A stretch of DNA of 64,000 nt from Candidatus Propionivibrio dominans (GCA_016709335.1 JADJNC010000004.1:253634-317633); one strand, 5' to 3'; shown: positions 37,647 through 46,866, numbered from the stretch's first letter. The notes: a model not told the origin generated them from the letters alone. A program made the numbers and translations.

Positions 37647-37803
37647 GCTAGTCGACGCCAGTCCATTGCCTGCAACAGGTCCGTACTGCCAGTGTTGGCT
37701 AGTTTCTGGGTCGCCTGACAGGTACGGGGGCAGGCGCCTGCTGGTGCATTTAGGCATGGCTGGTCCTGCCAGAAGAGCGACCCACCACGCGGCGCCGACT
37801 CGG

Positions 37804-38616
37804 CTAGCCGGCGCCAACCTCGTCCGTCCAGACCTTGAAGCTCATCAATGTGTTGTTGCCGAACGTATTGCTGAGCGCGACGTCGGCCGCGTCACGGCCA
37901 CGGGCGATCAACACCCGGCCTATCCTCGGCGTGTTGTTGCGGGAGTCAAAGGTGTACCAACGACCATCAAGGAAGACCTCGAACCAGGCTGCGAAGTCCA
38001 TCGTGCCATACGGCGGCGGCATGCCGATGTCGCCCAGGTAGCCGGTGCAGTAACGCGCCGGGATGTTCATGCAGCGGCAGAAGGCAACGGCGAGGTGGGT
38101 AAAGTCGCGACAGACGCCGGTTTTATCATGGTAGGCCTCAAGCGCTGTCCGGGTGCGGCGCGCATGCTCGTAGCCGAATTCGATATGCCGATGGACAAAA
38201 TCGCAGATGGCCTGGACGCGCCCCCAGCCTGTCGGCCCCTGCCCGAAGAGATTCCACGCTGTCTCGGACAGCCGATCGGTTTCGCAATATCGGCTGCCGA
38301 GCAGGAATAGCAGCGTTTCCTCGGGCAGGTCCGGCACGGCGATCTGCTGCGCCATTGGCGCGATCACATCGGGAATGCCGCTATCGTTAACCACTACGTC
38401 GGCACGAATGCGCAGGCTGCCCTGCGGCGCGACGATGCGCGTACACCAGTTGCCGAAGCTGTCGCGATAGGCAAACGTCGGGATCGACGGGCTGAACAGC
38501 AGGTCGTCACGGCCCATGAGGTCGGACACACGCGTGTGGTGGACATTCAGGTTCAAAATCATCGGGGTGGGCTGCGGGCACTCGTAGATCATTTCAAAGC
38601 CGACGCGAATCTTCAT
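37804..38616 (-). CDS. Transglutaminase-like protein of the Anbu cluster
   Basis: A 270-residue protein with an N-terminal beta domain (MKIRVGFEMIYECPQPTPMI) and a transglutaminase-like core: TGVCRDFTHLAVAFCRCMNIPARYCTGYL carries the Cys, DGRWYTFDSRN the Asp. The usual catalytic His before AWxEV is Ala here (DFAAWFEVFL). The family probably acts as a cysteine peptidase or amide-bond enzyme; loss of the His makes the chemistry uncertain. It lies downstream of Anbu and the N-formylglutamate amidohydrolase-like gene, on the same strand. Start at ATG 38616. Confidence 0.85.
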   Translation of the reverse strand: MKIRVGFEMIYECPQPTPMILNLNVHHTRVSDLMGRDDLLFSPSIPTFAYRDSFGNWCTRIVAPQGSLRIRADVVVNDSGIPDVIAPMAQQIAVPDLPEETLLFLLGSRYCETDRLSETAWNLFGQGPTGWGRVQAICDFVHRHIEFGYEHARRTRTALEAYHDKTGVCRDFTHLAVAFCRCMNIPARYCTGYLGDIGMPPPYGTMDFAAWFEVFLDGRWYTFDSRNNTPRIGRVLIARGRDAADVALSNTFGNNTLMSFKVWTDEVGAG

Positions 38617-38663
38617 CGTGGGTCTCCAATCAGTGTGAGGTGACGAAAGTGGTGGAAATGAGT

Positions 38664-39407
38664 TCACTTCGCCGTTGAGTGAAAAGCGCCGGGAACGGGT
38701 AGCTCGGAGGCACAGGCTGTGTGTAGCGTATCGGTCAATAGTCCCCGCAGCGCAGCCCAGCGTGGCCCACCTGTGCGGACAATGCCCTGGTTGACCTCCA
38801 GTTCAATCCCGACGTAGGCGTCGCTTGGGTAACGCTGGCGCAAATACGAGGTCAGCCCGTCACCTTTGCCGGCATAGGGGTAATTTCGCCGCACCCGAAG
38901 CTCGGGAGCACCGGCTGCGAGCAATGTTTTCCAGCGCGCGCAGAGCTCTACCTCCCCTTCACGGTCGGGGTCATAGAGCAGACCCACATCGGCGTGACGC
39001 ACCTTGCCGTCCAGTACCGGCGTGAAACTGTGCGATGAAATGTGCATGACGCGCCGACCAAGCGACACGGATTGCCTGACCAGATGCTCGACGCGCTGGC
39101 GATAGGGGAGGTAGTGCTGTTCGATGAGCTGCGTGCGCCGTGTCGCTGGTGCGTCGCGCGTCGCCTGCGAGAAAAGTTGCGGGTGGCCGAGCGAACGGTT
39201 GAGGTCGACCAGCAGGCGGCTGACCGTCGAAGTCACCAGCGGTGCGGCGAATGATCGGGCCAGTTCCCGCGCCATGAGCAGCGCGCCGGGATCGTATCCA
39301 CGATGGGTTTCGAGAAGCGCTTCATAGCCATGAAGTAGCGAGCGACAGGATGCGGGGATCCGGTTGCCGCCATGTTCGCAGGTAATGAGGAAGGCGTCGA
39401 TGCTCAC
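38664..39407 (-). CDS. N-formylglutamate amidohydrolase family protein
   Basis: A 247-residue zinc-dependent amidohydrolase of the FGase family. It has FLITCEHGGNRIPASC (first metal His), YDPGALLMARELA, VDLNRSLGHPQLFS, VMHISSHSFTPVLDG with His ligands, DVGLLYDPDREGEVELC and the end RNYPYAGKGDGLTSYLRQRY. The family cuts formyl or other acyl amide bonds of small molecules or peptides. It starts 6 bases after the Anbu stop, so the two are probably coupled. Confidence 0.88.
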   Translation of the reverse strand: MSIDAFLITCEHGGNRIPASCRSLLHGYEALLETHRGYDPGALLMARELARSFAAPLVTSTVSRLLVDLNRSLGHPQLFSQATRDAPATRRTQLIEQHYLPYRQRVEHLVRQSVSLGRRVMHISSHSFTPVLDGKVRHADVGLLYDPDREGEVELCARWKTLLAAGAPELRVRRNYPYAGKGDGLTSYLRQRYPSDAYVGIELEVNQGIVRTGGPRWAALRGLLTDTLHTACASELPVPGAFHSTAK

Positions 39408-39413
39408 GCTTCG

Positions 39414-40142
39414 TTACCAGCTCAGGTCGGGCAAGCGGCGAAAAGCTTGCTTCGTGCCTTCGCTCCATTCGTGGCTGAGGGCACTGAAATAGGCGTCATG
39501 GTGATCGAAGCGGCGGCGCTTCGACACTTCGAGGCGGTCTCGTTCATAACAGATCAGGTCGATGGGCATCCCGACCGACAGGTTGCTGCGCATGGTCGAG
39601 TCGAACGACACCAGCACACATTTAATGGCATCTGAAAGCGGTGTGGCGCGTGTGATCACGCGGTCGATGATCGGCTTGCCGTACTTGGTTTCACCGGTCT
39701 GAAAGTAGGGGGTGTCGAATCCCGCTTCGATGAAATTGCCCTCGGCATAAATCCGGAACAGCCGCATCGGTTCGCCTAGGATTTGACCGCCAACGATGAA
39801 CGAGGCATTGAAGCCGAACTCGTTATCTTCCAGATATTCACCGTCGCGCCGATCGACATCGCGCATCGCGTCGGCAATCAGCATAGCGACATCGAACATC
39901 GTTTGTGCGCTCCACAGGTTGGGAACCGGGTCGGTGGCAGCGCAGCGCTGGTTCAGCACGCCGATCACTGCCTGCGTTCCGGCCAGGTTCCCGGAGCTGA
40001 GCAAGACGATGACGCGCTCGCCGCGACGTTCAAACACCGACATTTTGCAGAACTTGGAAATGTTGTCCATGCCGGCATTCGTGCGTGAGTCGGAGGCGAA
40101 AATCATCCCCTCGTCGAGCGTTACTCCAATACAGTAGGTCAT
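39414..40142 (-). CDS. Anbu, proteasome-like peptidase
   Basis: A 242-residue Ntn-hydrolase of the Anbu (bacterial proteasome beta homologue) family. After Met removal the chain starts TYCIGVTLDEGMIFASDSRTNAGMDNISKF, with the Thr nucleophile and the Asp and Lys of the proteasome fold. LLSSGNLAGTQAVIGVL and FNASFIVGGQILGEPMRLFRIY follow. Anbu assembles into a dodecameric spiral and is typically linked to a transglutaminase and ATP-grasp genes. Here the transglutaminase and an FGase-like gene follow it, but no ATP-grasp or alpha-E gene is present. Start at ATG 40142. Confidence 0.92.
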   Translation of the reverse strand: MTYCIGVTLDEGMIFASDSRTNAGMDNISKFCKMSVFERRGERVIVLLSSGNLAGTQAVIGVLNQRCAATDPVPNLWSAQTMFDVAMLIADAMRDVDRRDGEYLEDNEFGFNASFIVGGQILGEPMRLFRIYAEGNFIEAGFDTPYFQTGETKYGKPIIDRVITRATPLSDAIKCVLVSFDSTMRSNLSVGMPIDLICYERDRLEVSKRRRFDHHDAYFSALSHEWSEGTKQAFRRLPDLSW

Positions 40143-40420
40143 GATTATTCGTGCCCTTTCCATGCGCGATATCCCTGGTTGAGGACGGCACAAGAATACC
40201 CTGTTTCAAGTTTGAGCACTGTTCGTTGGCGCACATGGCGGGTACAACCGCAAGTCGTTCCCGGCGATACCCGATAGCAGATATTGTTTGAAATGCCTTC
40301 GCCGATCAGCCCGCTAAGTCAAGCCGGTATCCTGCCTGCAATGGGTGCAGAGTAGCCAGGGATGAGCGGGAACGACTAACATAGTTGAACTTCATTTAAA
40401 CCTCTTCAAGGGAGCCGCAA
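40143..40420. other. Divergent region between Anbu and the glutamate-synthase-like gene
   Basis: 278 bases with no gene. It must contain both promoters, but no pair of boxes stands out. A CAAGGGAG ribosome site for the gene at 40421 ends it. Confidence 0.4.
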
Positions 40421-41911
40421 ATGCTCAATATGATCCCTGTTAGCCTGGGTGTTCTCCTCGCCTTCTCCTTCATTGGCGCACTGGTCTACTTTTACGTGCA
40501 GGACGTCACGCAGGAAAAGCACGCCGTTCTGCGGAATTTTCCGCTGGTCGGCCACCTGCGCTACATCTTTGAGCGCCTCGGCGAGTATTTTCGCCAGTAC
40601 TTTTTTCTTGGCGACCGTGAGGAAATGCCCTTCGACCGGGCTACCCGCAGTTGGGTCTACCGCATGGCCAAAAACGAGGGCGGCATTATCGGCTTCGGCT
40701 CGACCTACCGCATTCATGAAACCGGTGCGCTGATTTTCGTCAATGCTCCCTTCCCGGTTCTTGAGGAAGACCAGCGTCCGCCGCCGGAACGGGTGATCGG
40801 TGAAGGGTATTGCCGGACGCCTTTTGCCGGCAGGTCGCTGGTCAACATCAGTGCCATGAGCTTTGGCGCGATTTCGCGGCCGGCCGTGCGTGCTCTGTCA
40901 CGTGGCGCGGCGGCGGCGGGCTGCTGGCTGGATACCGGTGAGGGCGGCCTGTCTCCGTACCATCTGGAGGGCGGCTGCGACATCATCTTCCAGCTCGGCA
41001 CGGCAAAGTACGGGGTGCGTGACGAGAACGGCCACCTTTCGGATGAACGCCTGCGCGAACTGGCCGCGCACGAAACGGTACGGGCCTTCGAGATCAAGTT
41101 GTCGCAAGGCGCCAAACCGGGCAAGGGCGGGGTTCTGCCGGGCACCAAGGTGACGCCCGAGATCGCCGTTATTCGCGGTATTGCCGAGGGGCGTGACTCG
41201 CTCAGCCCGAACCGCCACCCGGATATCGCCAGCATCGACGAGTTGCTCGACATGGTCGAGCATGTGCGCACAGTGACCGGCAAGCCGGTTGGCGTGAAGA
41301 CTGCCATTGGCGGCACGCGCTTCATGGATGAACTCAGGGCTGCGGTTTCGCGTCGGGGGTTGAGTTCGGCCCCCGACTTTCTGACCATCGATGGCGGAGA
41401 AGGCGGTAGCGGTGCGGCACCGCAGGCGCTGGCCGATCACATGGCGCTGTCGATTGACGAAGCGCTGCCGCTCGTTGCCGATGCGCTGATTGCCGGCGGC
41501 CTGAAGGAACGAATCCGGATAATCGCCTCCGGGCAACTGGTGACGCCGGCCCGCGTTGCCTGGGCGCTGGCGGCCGGCGCCGATTTCGTGAATACGGCAC
41601 GCGGATTCATGTTTGCGCTGGGCTGCATACAATCCTTGCGCTGCCACGCCAATACCTGCCCGACCGGCGTCGCCACGCACAACCCCCGGCTGCAACGTGG
41701 CCTGGTCGTCGAGGACAAGGCCGCGCGCGTAGCCTCCTATTGTCGGAACATGAACAAGGAAGTCGAGATGATTGCCCATTCCTGCGGTCTGCGCGATGCG
41801 CGCGGTCTGCGCCGCGAGCATGTGCGCATCGTTCAGGCTTCCGGGCAGAGCGTCGCGCTTGATGTACTCTTCCCGTATCCAGCCACTCTTGGTGAAAGCG
41901 GAAAGCCTTGA
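40421..41911 (+). CDS. FMN-binding glutamate-synthase-domain protein, membrane-anchored
   Basis: A 496-residue protein with one N-terminal membrane segment (IPVSLGVLLAFSFIGALVYFYV) and a glutamate-synthase-type FMN TIM barrel (NISAMSFGAISRPAVRALSRGAAAAG, DTGEGGLSPYHLEGGCDIIFQLGTAKYG, GAKPGKGGVLPGTKVTPEIA, TIDGGEGGSGAAPQALADHM, IIASGQLVTPARVAWALAAGADFVNTARGFMF). The iron-sulfur motif LRCHANTCPTG is present (a CX4C pair, with another Cys upstream in GCIQSL). No glutaminase domain is present, so it is not a full GOGAT. These stand-alone proteins are widespread; their substrate is not firmly known. Confidence 0.87.
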   Translation: MLNMIPVSLGVLLAFSFIGALVYFYVQDVTQEKHAVLRNFPLVGHLRYIFERLGEYFRQYFFLGDREEMPFDRATRSWVYRMAKNEGGIIGFGSTYRIHETGALIFVNAPFPVLEEDQRPPPERVIGEGYCRTPFAGRSLVNISAMSFGAISRPAVRALSRGAAAAGCWLDTGEGGLSPYHLEGGCDIIFQLGTAKYGVRDENGHLSDERLRELAAHETVRAFEIKLSQGAKPGKGGVLPGTKVTPEIAVIRGIAEGRDSLSPNRHPDIASIDELLDMVEHVRTVTGKPVGVKTAIGGTRFMDELRAAVSRRGLSSAPDFLTIDGGEGGSGAAPQALADHMALSIDEALPLVADALIAGGLKERIRIIASGQLVTPARVAWALAAGADFVNTARGFMFALGCIQSLRCHANTCPTGVATHNPRLQRGLVVEDKAARVASYCRNMNKEVEMIAHSCGLRDARGLRREHVRIVQASGQSVALDVLFPYPATLGESGKP

Positions 41912-42031
41912 TTGCCCCGTGTATCGCGCTGGCGATTACACTGAATGCTGCGCAGGCGAACGAGCAAACTGAACATGGCAGGCAGCAAAGCGCTTGTTTT
42001 GAATCACTTGCCTTGAAACTGGGAGAAGATA

Positions 42032-42370
42032 ATGGCCGGTTACGAGCACTACGATGAAATCGCCAAACAGATTGAACATGAAATTGTGGTGAAGGGCATC
42101 GTCCTGGGAATCGACTGGACGAACGAGGCGCAGGTTGGCGCACTGGCCCACGAGGCGCTCGACCAGCTGGCCGATGATGTGAAACGTGCCGCTTCCGGTC
42201 ATGTCGATTACAAACTGAGAGCCAAGGTCGACCTTTACGGCCTGGCGGCGATGATGTTGCGAACAATGGAAGAAAGCGCTGGTATCGGAATTGAAAGCCA
42301 CGGTGGAGTCGCATGGAAAGCTTTTGCCAGGGCGCTCTGGAAAGAAGCTGAATTGCGTAAATCACGTTAA
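42032..42370 (+). CDS. Hypothetical 112-residue protein
   Basis: A mostly helical acidic protein (MAGYEHYDEIAKQIEHEIVV, GALAHEALDQLADDVKRAASG, KAFARALWKEAELRKSR). No signal peptide or membrane segment. GGGAGAAG upstream of ATG 42032 is a reasonable ribosome site. The frame has coding-like composition and no better alternative on either strand. It follows the glutamate-synthase-like gene after 120 bases and is followed by a dispersed repeat. I do not recognise a family. Confidence 0.65.
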   Translation: MAGYEHYDEIAKQIEHEIVVKGIVLGIDWTNEAQVGALAHEALDQLADDVKRAASGHVDYKLRAKVDLYGLAAMMLRTMEESAGIGIESHGGVAWKAFARALWKEAELRKSR

Positions 42371-42388
42371 GGAAACGCTGAATATGCT

Positions 42389-42455
42389 GTCACACCGGCG
42401 AAAGCCGGTGTCCAGTGCCTTGAATTTTCTGGATTCCGGCTTTCTCCGGAATGAC
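42389..42455. repeat. Two-part dispersed palindromic repeat
   Basis: GTCACACCGGCGAAAGCCGG starts at 42389 and an inverted partner, CTGGATTCCGGCTTTCTCCG followed by GAATGAC, ends at 42455. Each half is itself a hairpin and the two are related to the copy at 34206-34231. Together they can form a larger stem-loop. It separates the hypothetical gene from the GST gene. Confidence 0.75.
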
Positions 42456-42516
42456 GATTTGACGCTTGTTCAGCGGCTCCTTGAGGATTGCTGTAAGAGT
42501 CGAAAGGAGAAGAGGA

Positions 42517-43221
42517 ATGCTGAAACTTGTCCAGTTTCACCCGGCCTTTGGCGTGCGCAACATGAGCCCGTTCTGCCTCAAGCTCGAAACCTATTTGCGC
42601 ATGGCGGGCATTGAGCACGAGGTCGTCTGGAACAGTAACACGCGCAGCGCACCCAAGGGCAAGCTGCCCTGCATTGTGGACGGTGATGTGGTCATGGGCG
42701 ACTCGTCGCTGATCATCGACTATCTCAAAGAGAAGTTTGGCGACCCGCTTGATGAAAGCCTGAGTGCCACACAGAAAGCGCAAGCGCTGGCCTGGCGCTC
42801 GCTCTTTGAAGACAGCCTGTTGTTTCCCGTGCTCTACTCACGCTGGATCGACCCGCTCGGCTGGAGCAAAATGCAGGCCCTGTTCGAGCGTTTGCCTCTT
42901 CCCTTGCGCTACTTTGTCCCCGGCCTGGTGCGTGGCGGCGTGCGCAAGCAGATACATGGTCAGGGAATGGGTCGCCACCGACCCGATGAAATCTACAGTT
43001 TCGGTTTACAGTATATGGTGGCCATTGAGACGCTGCTTGGCGCGAAGGCATTCATGTTCGGCGATGCGCCGACCTCGCTCGACGCAACGGCCTACGGTTT
43101 TCTCGCCAATCTGGTTGATACCGATTTTGATAACCCGCTCAACCGCAAGGCGCACGCCACTCCGGGTTTCGTTGCCTACTGCGCACGCATCAAACAGGGC
43201 TACTTCGCTGATCTCAAATAG
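42517..43221 (+). CDS. Glutathione S-transferase family protein (FAX/metaxin-like)
   Basis: A 234-residue two-domain GST. The thioredoxin-like N-terminal domain has FGVRNMSPFCLKLETYLRMA and GKLPCIVDGDVVMGDSSLIIDYL (cis-Pro and the glutathione-contact DSS). The helical C-terminal domain contains FGDAPTSLDATAYGFLANL, the structural motif of FAX/metaxin-type GSTs. Substrate unknown; a detoxification or fold-only role is possible. AGGAGAAGAGG precedes ATG 42517. Confidence 0.87.
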   Translation: MLKLVQFHPAFGVRNMSPFCLKLETYLRMAGIEHEVVWNSNTRSAPKGKLPCIVDGDVVMGDSSLIIDYLKEKFGDPLDESLSATQKAQALAWRSLFEDSLLFPVLYSRWIDPLGWSKMQALFERLPLPLRYFVPGLVRGGVRKQIHGQGMGRHRPDEIYSFGLQYMVAIETLLGAKAFMFGDAPTSLDATAYGFLANLVDTDFDNPLNRKAHATPGFVAYCARIKQGYFADLK

Positions 43222-43234
43222 CGGCGCGGCGCCA

Positions 43235-43513
43235 TCAACTGGACGATCGGACGATGGATCGTATCGAGTTAACAGGGCGCTTTCGGCCGGCATTGTGGTT
43301 CCAGTGAGTGCACGCCAGCAGAGAGGGCTCCCTGCTCTGGCCATGCCAGACTGCACGGATGGCTCCAATGAATTCGCGGGCTACTCTGGAAGGTACCAGG
43401 TAATGGCGATTGGAGACGTTAAGCTTGGCGGCCAGCCAATCGACGAGCGAAAGCATCAAAACCATGAAACCCCTGATCGTCAGCAGAATTGCACTTGCCT
43501 GATGTTTGCTCAT
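43235..43513 (-). CDS. Possible small membrane protein (weak)
   Basis: A 92-codon open frame starting MSKHQASAILLTIRGFMVLM with one hydrophobic segment and a basic C-terminal part. No clear ribosome site and no family recognised. It lies in a stretch without other genes; composition is plausible but support is thin. Confidence 0.3.
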   Translation of the reverse strand: MSKHQASAILLTIRGFMVLMLSLVDWLAAKLNVSNRHYLVPSRVAREFIGAIRAVWHGQSREPSLLACTHWNHNAGRKRPVNSIRSIVRSSS

Positions 43514-43897
43514 AATTGCCACCCTAGGTAGTCACATTGCAACACTAATCGTATAAATAATATACTATGTTTTTGACTTGCATGTAACGAAATTTATTCA
43601 CTCTGTTGGCGAAAATGAATGCATCGCCATGAAATGGGGTCGTCAAAGGGTTCGGTAAGAGCGGCAAACAAGGCAGAAAACCGGTTCGCATGTCCTGCAA
43701 ATGACGGTAATCACCGGGGCGACGAGAAAATGGACTGGATCTGTGCCGTACGGCTAAGCTTGATTCAGGGCGTTGGGAGCCCGTCGTTGGGGGAGTTGGA
43801 AAGAGGGGTACAACAACCTGGTCAGACCTCCGGATGGATTCTCCAGCACCCTTCCCTTCACACGTTGCAGGAGAAGGATGGACCGTCGTTCCTGAGC
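43514..43897. other. Gene-poor stretch
   Basis: About 380 bases, AT-rich at the left end (43540-43620). Several short frames exist on both strands but none has a good start or a recognisable product. I see no clear function. Confidence 0.4.
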
Positions 43898-44107
43898 TTA
43901 GTGCAGGCCGTTGCCGGTGCGCTGCAGGTGCTTGTGCATTGCCAGGATGGCAAGGGTTTCGGTCGGGCAACCGTAATCGGGATCAATCAGCTGGCTGGCA
44001 AGCTCGTAGAGGGATTTGGCCAGACGGCGCCGGTGCGGAGAAATATCCTGTTCAAGCTGCCATGCTCTCGCATTCCGTGCAATTTCAACATAGTCGACAC
44101 TAGCCAT
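43898..44107 (-). CDS. Hypothetical 69-residue protein
   Basis: MASVDYVEIARNARAWQLEQ, then DISPHRRRLAKSLYELASQL and DPDYGCPTETLAILAMHKH. The protein is helical and soluble. GGAAG precedes the ATG at good spacing and the upstream region is AT-rich, consistent with a promoter. No family recognised. Confidence 0.5.
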   Translation of the reverse strand: MASVDYVEIARNARAWQLEQDISPHRRRLAKSLYELASQLIDPDYGCPTETLAILAMHKHLQRTGNGLH

Positions 44108-44275
44108 AATTCTTCCGTTTCGAGAAAACGCAACAGAATGAAAGCAGGAAAGTATTATAACCGATGAGCAGGCCGTCAGACTTGGGTGATCACCCGGAAG
44201 AGGCTTGCAACAACGCCTCTGGTCACCATCAACTGTATAATCAATAACTGCAAATACTACTAAGGGAGGCTTGCC

Positions 44276-44623
44276 ATGGCCAATTCACCCACGCCCGGTA
44301 AGGAACAATTAAGCGATACGGCAACATCGGCTACCCGTGCCAGGGCTTCAACAAAAACGGCAGCCGCCGCAAAATCAGACAAGATCTTCAAGCCGAAGAA
44401 GGACAAACTGGTTCGCGACAGCTTTACCATGCCCGAGTCCGAATACAGTCTGATCGCCGCAGTAAAAAGGCGTTGCCTGGCCAAGGGAGTGGCCGTGAAG
44501 AAAAGCGAGGTGCTGCGCGCCGCCGTCATCGGCTTTGCCGCCCTGTCGGACGCGGAACTCACTTCAGCCCTGCAGACTCTGGTCGTCATCAAGACCGGAC
44601 GCCCGCCGCAAGGGAAGAAGTAA
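44276..44623 (+). CDS. Small basic protein with ribbon-helix-helix-like C-terminus
   Basis: A 115-residue protein. The N-terminal half is Ala/Thr/Lys-rich and disordered, like a histone H1 tail (ATRARASTKTAAAAKSDKIF). The C-terminal half, VRDSFTMPESEYSLIAAVKR to KKSEVLRAAVIGFAALSDAE, has a strand followed by two helices in the ribbon-helix-helix order. It could bind DNA, but no target is suggested. GGGAGG precedes the ATG. Confidence 0.68.
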   Translation: MANSPTPGKEQLSDTATSATRARASTKTAAAAKSDKIFKPKKDKLVRDSFTMPESEYSLIAAVKRRCLAKGVAVKKSEVLRAAVIGFAALSDAELTSALQTLVVIKTGRPPQGKK

Positions 44624-44798
44624 GCCGGCTAACTGCGCGTAGTTTGTGCGAACAAGGCACCGAAGCAAGACCGGTCAGCAGCCTGGAGCGCATGGATTCC
44701 CGTCAATGCGCCAGACAAGCTCTTCGTCAGGTCGGCGTTGCTGGCACTTGTCATGACTTGCCGCCGAACCAATCTGATCGATACGCTGCCCGCCTTGC

Positions 44799-45911
44799 TT
44801 ATGCGGCAGATCGAAGGATTACGCCCATTTCCTTGAGTGACGCGCCGATTGCCGCCACCGCCCGGCGCATGACTTCCGGGTCGATGGCACCGATGCAGCC
44901 GACGCGGAAGGTGTCGACGCTGGTCAGCTTTCCTGGATAAAGAATGAAGCCCTTCTCGCGTACCCGCCGATAGAACTCCGGGAAATCGTAGGCGGCATCG
45001 GCAGGTGCATGGAAGGTGACAATGATTGGCGCCTGAACGGCAGCGTCGATAAAGGTGCGAAAACCCAGCGCGTGCATGCCGTTGACCAGCGTTGCGCAGT
45101 TCTCGGAATAGCGGGCCAGGCGCGCCGGCTGCCCGCCTTGCTGCGCATACAGGTCCAGTGCCTGACGTAACGCTGCGACAACGTGCGTTGGCGGCGTGAA
45201 ACGCCATTGGCCGGTTTTTTGCATGTAGGCCCATTGATCGTGCAGATCCATGGCCAGTGAATGGCAATTCTCTATGGCCAGTTCCAGTGCAGCGCGACGC
45301 ACGATGACAAACCCCATTCCGGGTACGCCTTCAAGGCACTTGCCCGATGCCGCGACCAGGGCATCGAAAGGTATATCGCGTACATTGATGGGTACCACGC
45401 CGAAGGAACTCATGGCATCGACAATCAGGTGCCTGCCGCGCGCGGCGACCACGGCAGCGATTTGCGGTAGCGGATTGAGGATGCCCGTGCCGGTCTCGCA
45501 ATGCACCTGGGCGACATGGCTGATGGCCGGATCGGCTGCCAGCGCCGCATCGATGCGAGCCGGATCGGCCGGTTCATCCTCGCGGTGTTTCAGCACCACG
45601 GCCTGGCGGTCCAGGTAGCCGAGCATGCGCACGATGCGCTGGCAATAGGCGCCATTATTCGGCACCAGAACCTTGCTATCACGGGGCACCAGGGTTCCCA
45701 GGGCCGCCTCGACGGCAAACGTTCCGCTGCCCTGCAGGGGTACGCAGACGTGACTGTCTTCACCGCCGACAATCGATATCAGATCGCGGCACACCGACGC
45801 CGTCAGCGCATTGAAGGCAGCGTCCCACGACCCCCAGTCGCGCAGCATCGCTTCCCTGGTTGAGTCTGCTGTGGTCAAAGGCCCGGGAGTCAAAAGAACA
45901 GGCTCATTCAT
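44799..45911 (-). CDS. phnW: 2-Aminoethylphosphonate--pyruvate aminotransferase
   Basis: PhnW moves the amino group of 2-aminoethylphosphonate to pyruvate, giving phosphonoacetaldehyde. The 370-residue PLP enzyme of the class V fold begins [22 protein letters not shown]. It has [43 protein letters not shown] and the PLP lysine in [17 protein letters not shown]. The start is ATG 45911 after AGGAG; an in-frame TTG lies upstream. No phosphonatase (phnX) or phosphonate importer is next to it, so its partners must be elsewhere. Confidence 0.92.
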   Translation of the reverse strand: MNEPVLLTPGPLTTADSTREAMLRDWGSWDAAFNALTASVCRDLISIVGGEDSHVCVPLQGSGTFAVEAALGTLVPRDSKVLVPNNGAYCQRIVRMLGYLDRQAVVLKHREDEPADPARIDAALAADPAISHVAQVHCETGTGILNPLPQIAAVVAARGRHLIVDAMSSFGVVPINVRDIPFDALVAASGKCLEGVPGMGFVIVRRAALELAIENCHSLAMDLHDQWAYMQKTGQWRFTPPTHVVAALRQALDLYAQQGGQPARLARYSENCATLVNGMHALGFRTFIDAAVQAPIIVTFHAPADAAYDFPEFYRRVREKGFILYPGKLTSVDTFRVGCIGAIDPEVMRRAVAAIGASLKEMGVILRSAA

Positions 45912-46003
45912 GGACATCTCCTGCAAAGTCAGGGAACGATGGCGGCGCGCAGCACGCGCCGGGCAGCGGCTTCGGCCATGGAGTCATTATAACGAGTCAG
46001 TGT

Positions 46004-46861
46004 TTACCCTGCCGACGCCGGATTAGTGCAGGCTGAGTGGGCGTCATCCGATGTCTGTTTGTCCGGCGTAACGCGTGCTGTTTGCGCTGGATTTTTTGAC
46101 AGGGGTAGCCCGAGATTGAAGGCGATGCCGCCACGTGCGGCATGTGCCAGTTCGCGCCGTTGTCTGGTCTGTGAATCGAGTGACGGCGTTGGACGAAGAC
46201 GAACGGTCAGAGTGCGGCAGGCGAGGATCGCGGCAAGGCATTCGGTCATTGTGGTTTCGCCGGCATAGGCTGGCGCCAGGCTGCGGCGCCCGTCAGCACC
46301 GTAATAGGACAGCGCCACCGGCTGTACCGGACGCCCGGTATCCACGGCTGCTTGAAACAGTGCGCTGTGAAAGTTCAGAATTTGCGTACCATCAGTGCTC
46401 GTACCTTCCGGGAAAATGGCCACATCCTTTCCGGCTTTCAGCATTGCCTCGATCTCTGCATTGACCAATCTGGCATGTCCACGGCAGCCACGGCGCAGGA
46501 AGATGGTATCGGTATTCGCCGCCAGCCAGCCGACCAGAGGCCAGTGACGCAACTCGGACTTGGCAACGAAGGCCATCGGGCGCGCTGCGTTGAGCGCGTG
46601 AATATCGAGCCAGGAAATGTGGTTGGCGACAATCAGGTTGCCCGGCGCAATGCCGGCCAGTTTTGCGTCGAGCCGGATGCCAAGGATGTCAAGCAGTTGA
46701 CGCGACCAGCGCTGCTTGAGCCAGTGCCGACGATTTTCGCCAGCCGACGGGTAGACAAAGGCAATCGCGCAAGCCCCTGCCAGGAAATGCAGCCCTAGCC
46801 GTGCGCAGCGCAACGCTCGAATCAGGGGCGACGTCGGTGGCAGGCTGGCCGTTTGCTGCAT
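46004..46861 (-). CDS. olsA: Lyso-ornithine lipid O-acyltransferase
   Basis: A 285-residue PlsC-family acyltransferase with one N-terminal membrane region (GLHFLAGACAIAFVYPSAG), the HX4D motif NHISWLD, the second-block FVAKSELRHWPLVGWLAANT, FPEGTSTDG and VQPVALSYYG. OlsA acylates lyso-ornithine lipid to ornithine lipid. Choice of this function over plain phospholipid acylation rests on olsB directly upstream (5 bases apart). The open frame extends to 47272 but overlaps olsB, so ATG 46861 is used. Confidence 0.85.
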   Translation of the reverse strand: MQQTASLPPTSPLIRALRCARLGLHFLAGACAIAFVYPSAGENRRHWLKQRWSRQLLDILGIRLDAKLAGIAPGNLIVANHISWLDIHALNAARPMAFVAKSELRHWPLVGWLAANTDTIFLRRGCRGHARLVNAEIEAMLKAGKDVAIFPEGTSTDGTQILNFHSALFQAAVDTGRPVQPVALSYYGADGRRSLAPAYAGETTMTECLAAILACRTLTVRLRPTPSLDSQTRQRRELAHAARGGIAFNLGLPLSKNPAQTARVTPDKQTSDDAHSACTNPASAG

Positions 46862-46866
46862 TCGCT

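Noticed and set aside
43545..43970. 141-codon minus-strand open frame
   Set aside because: Pro/Ser/Arg-rich product, no family, and it overlaps the better-supported small gene at 43898-44107.
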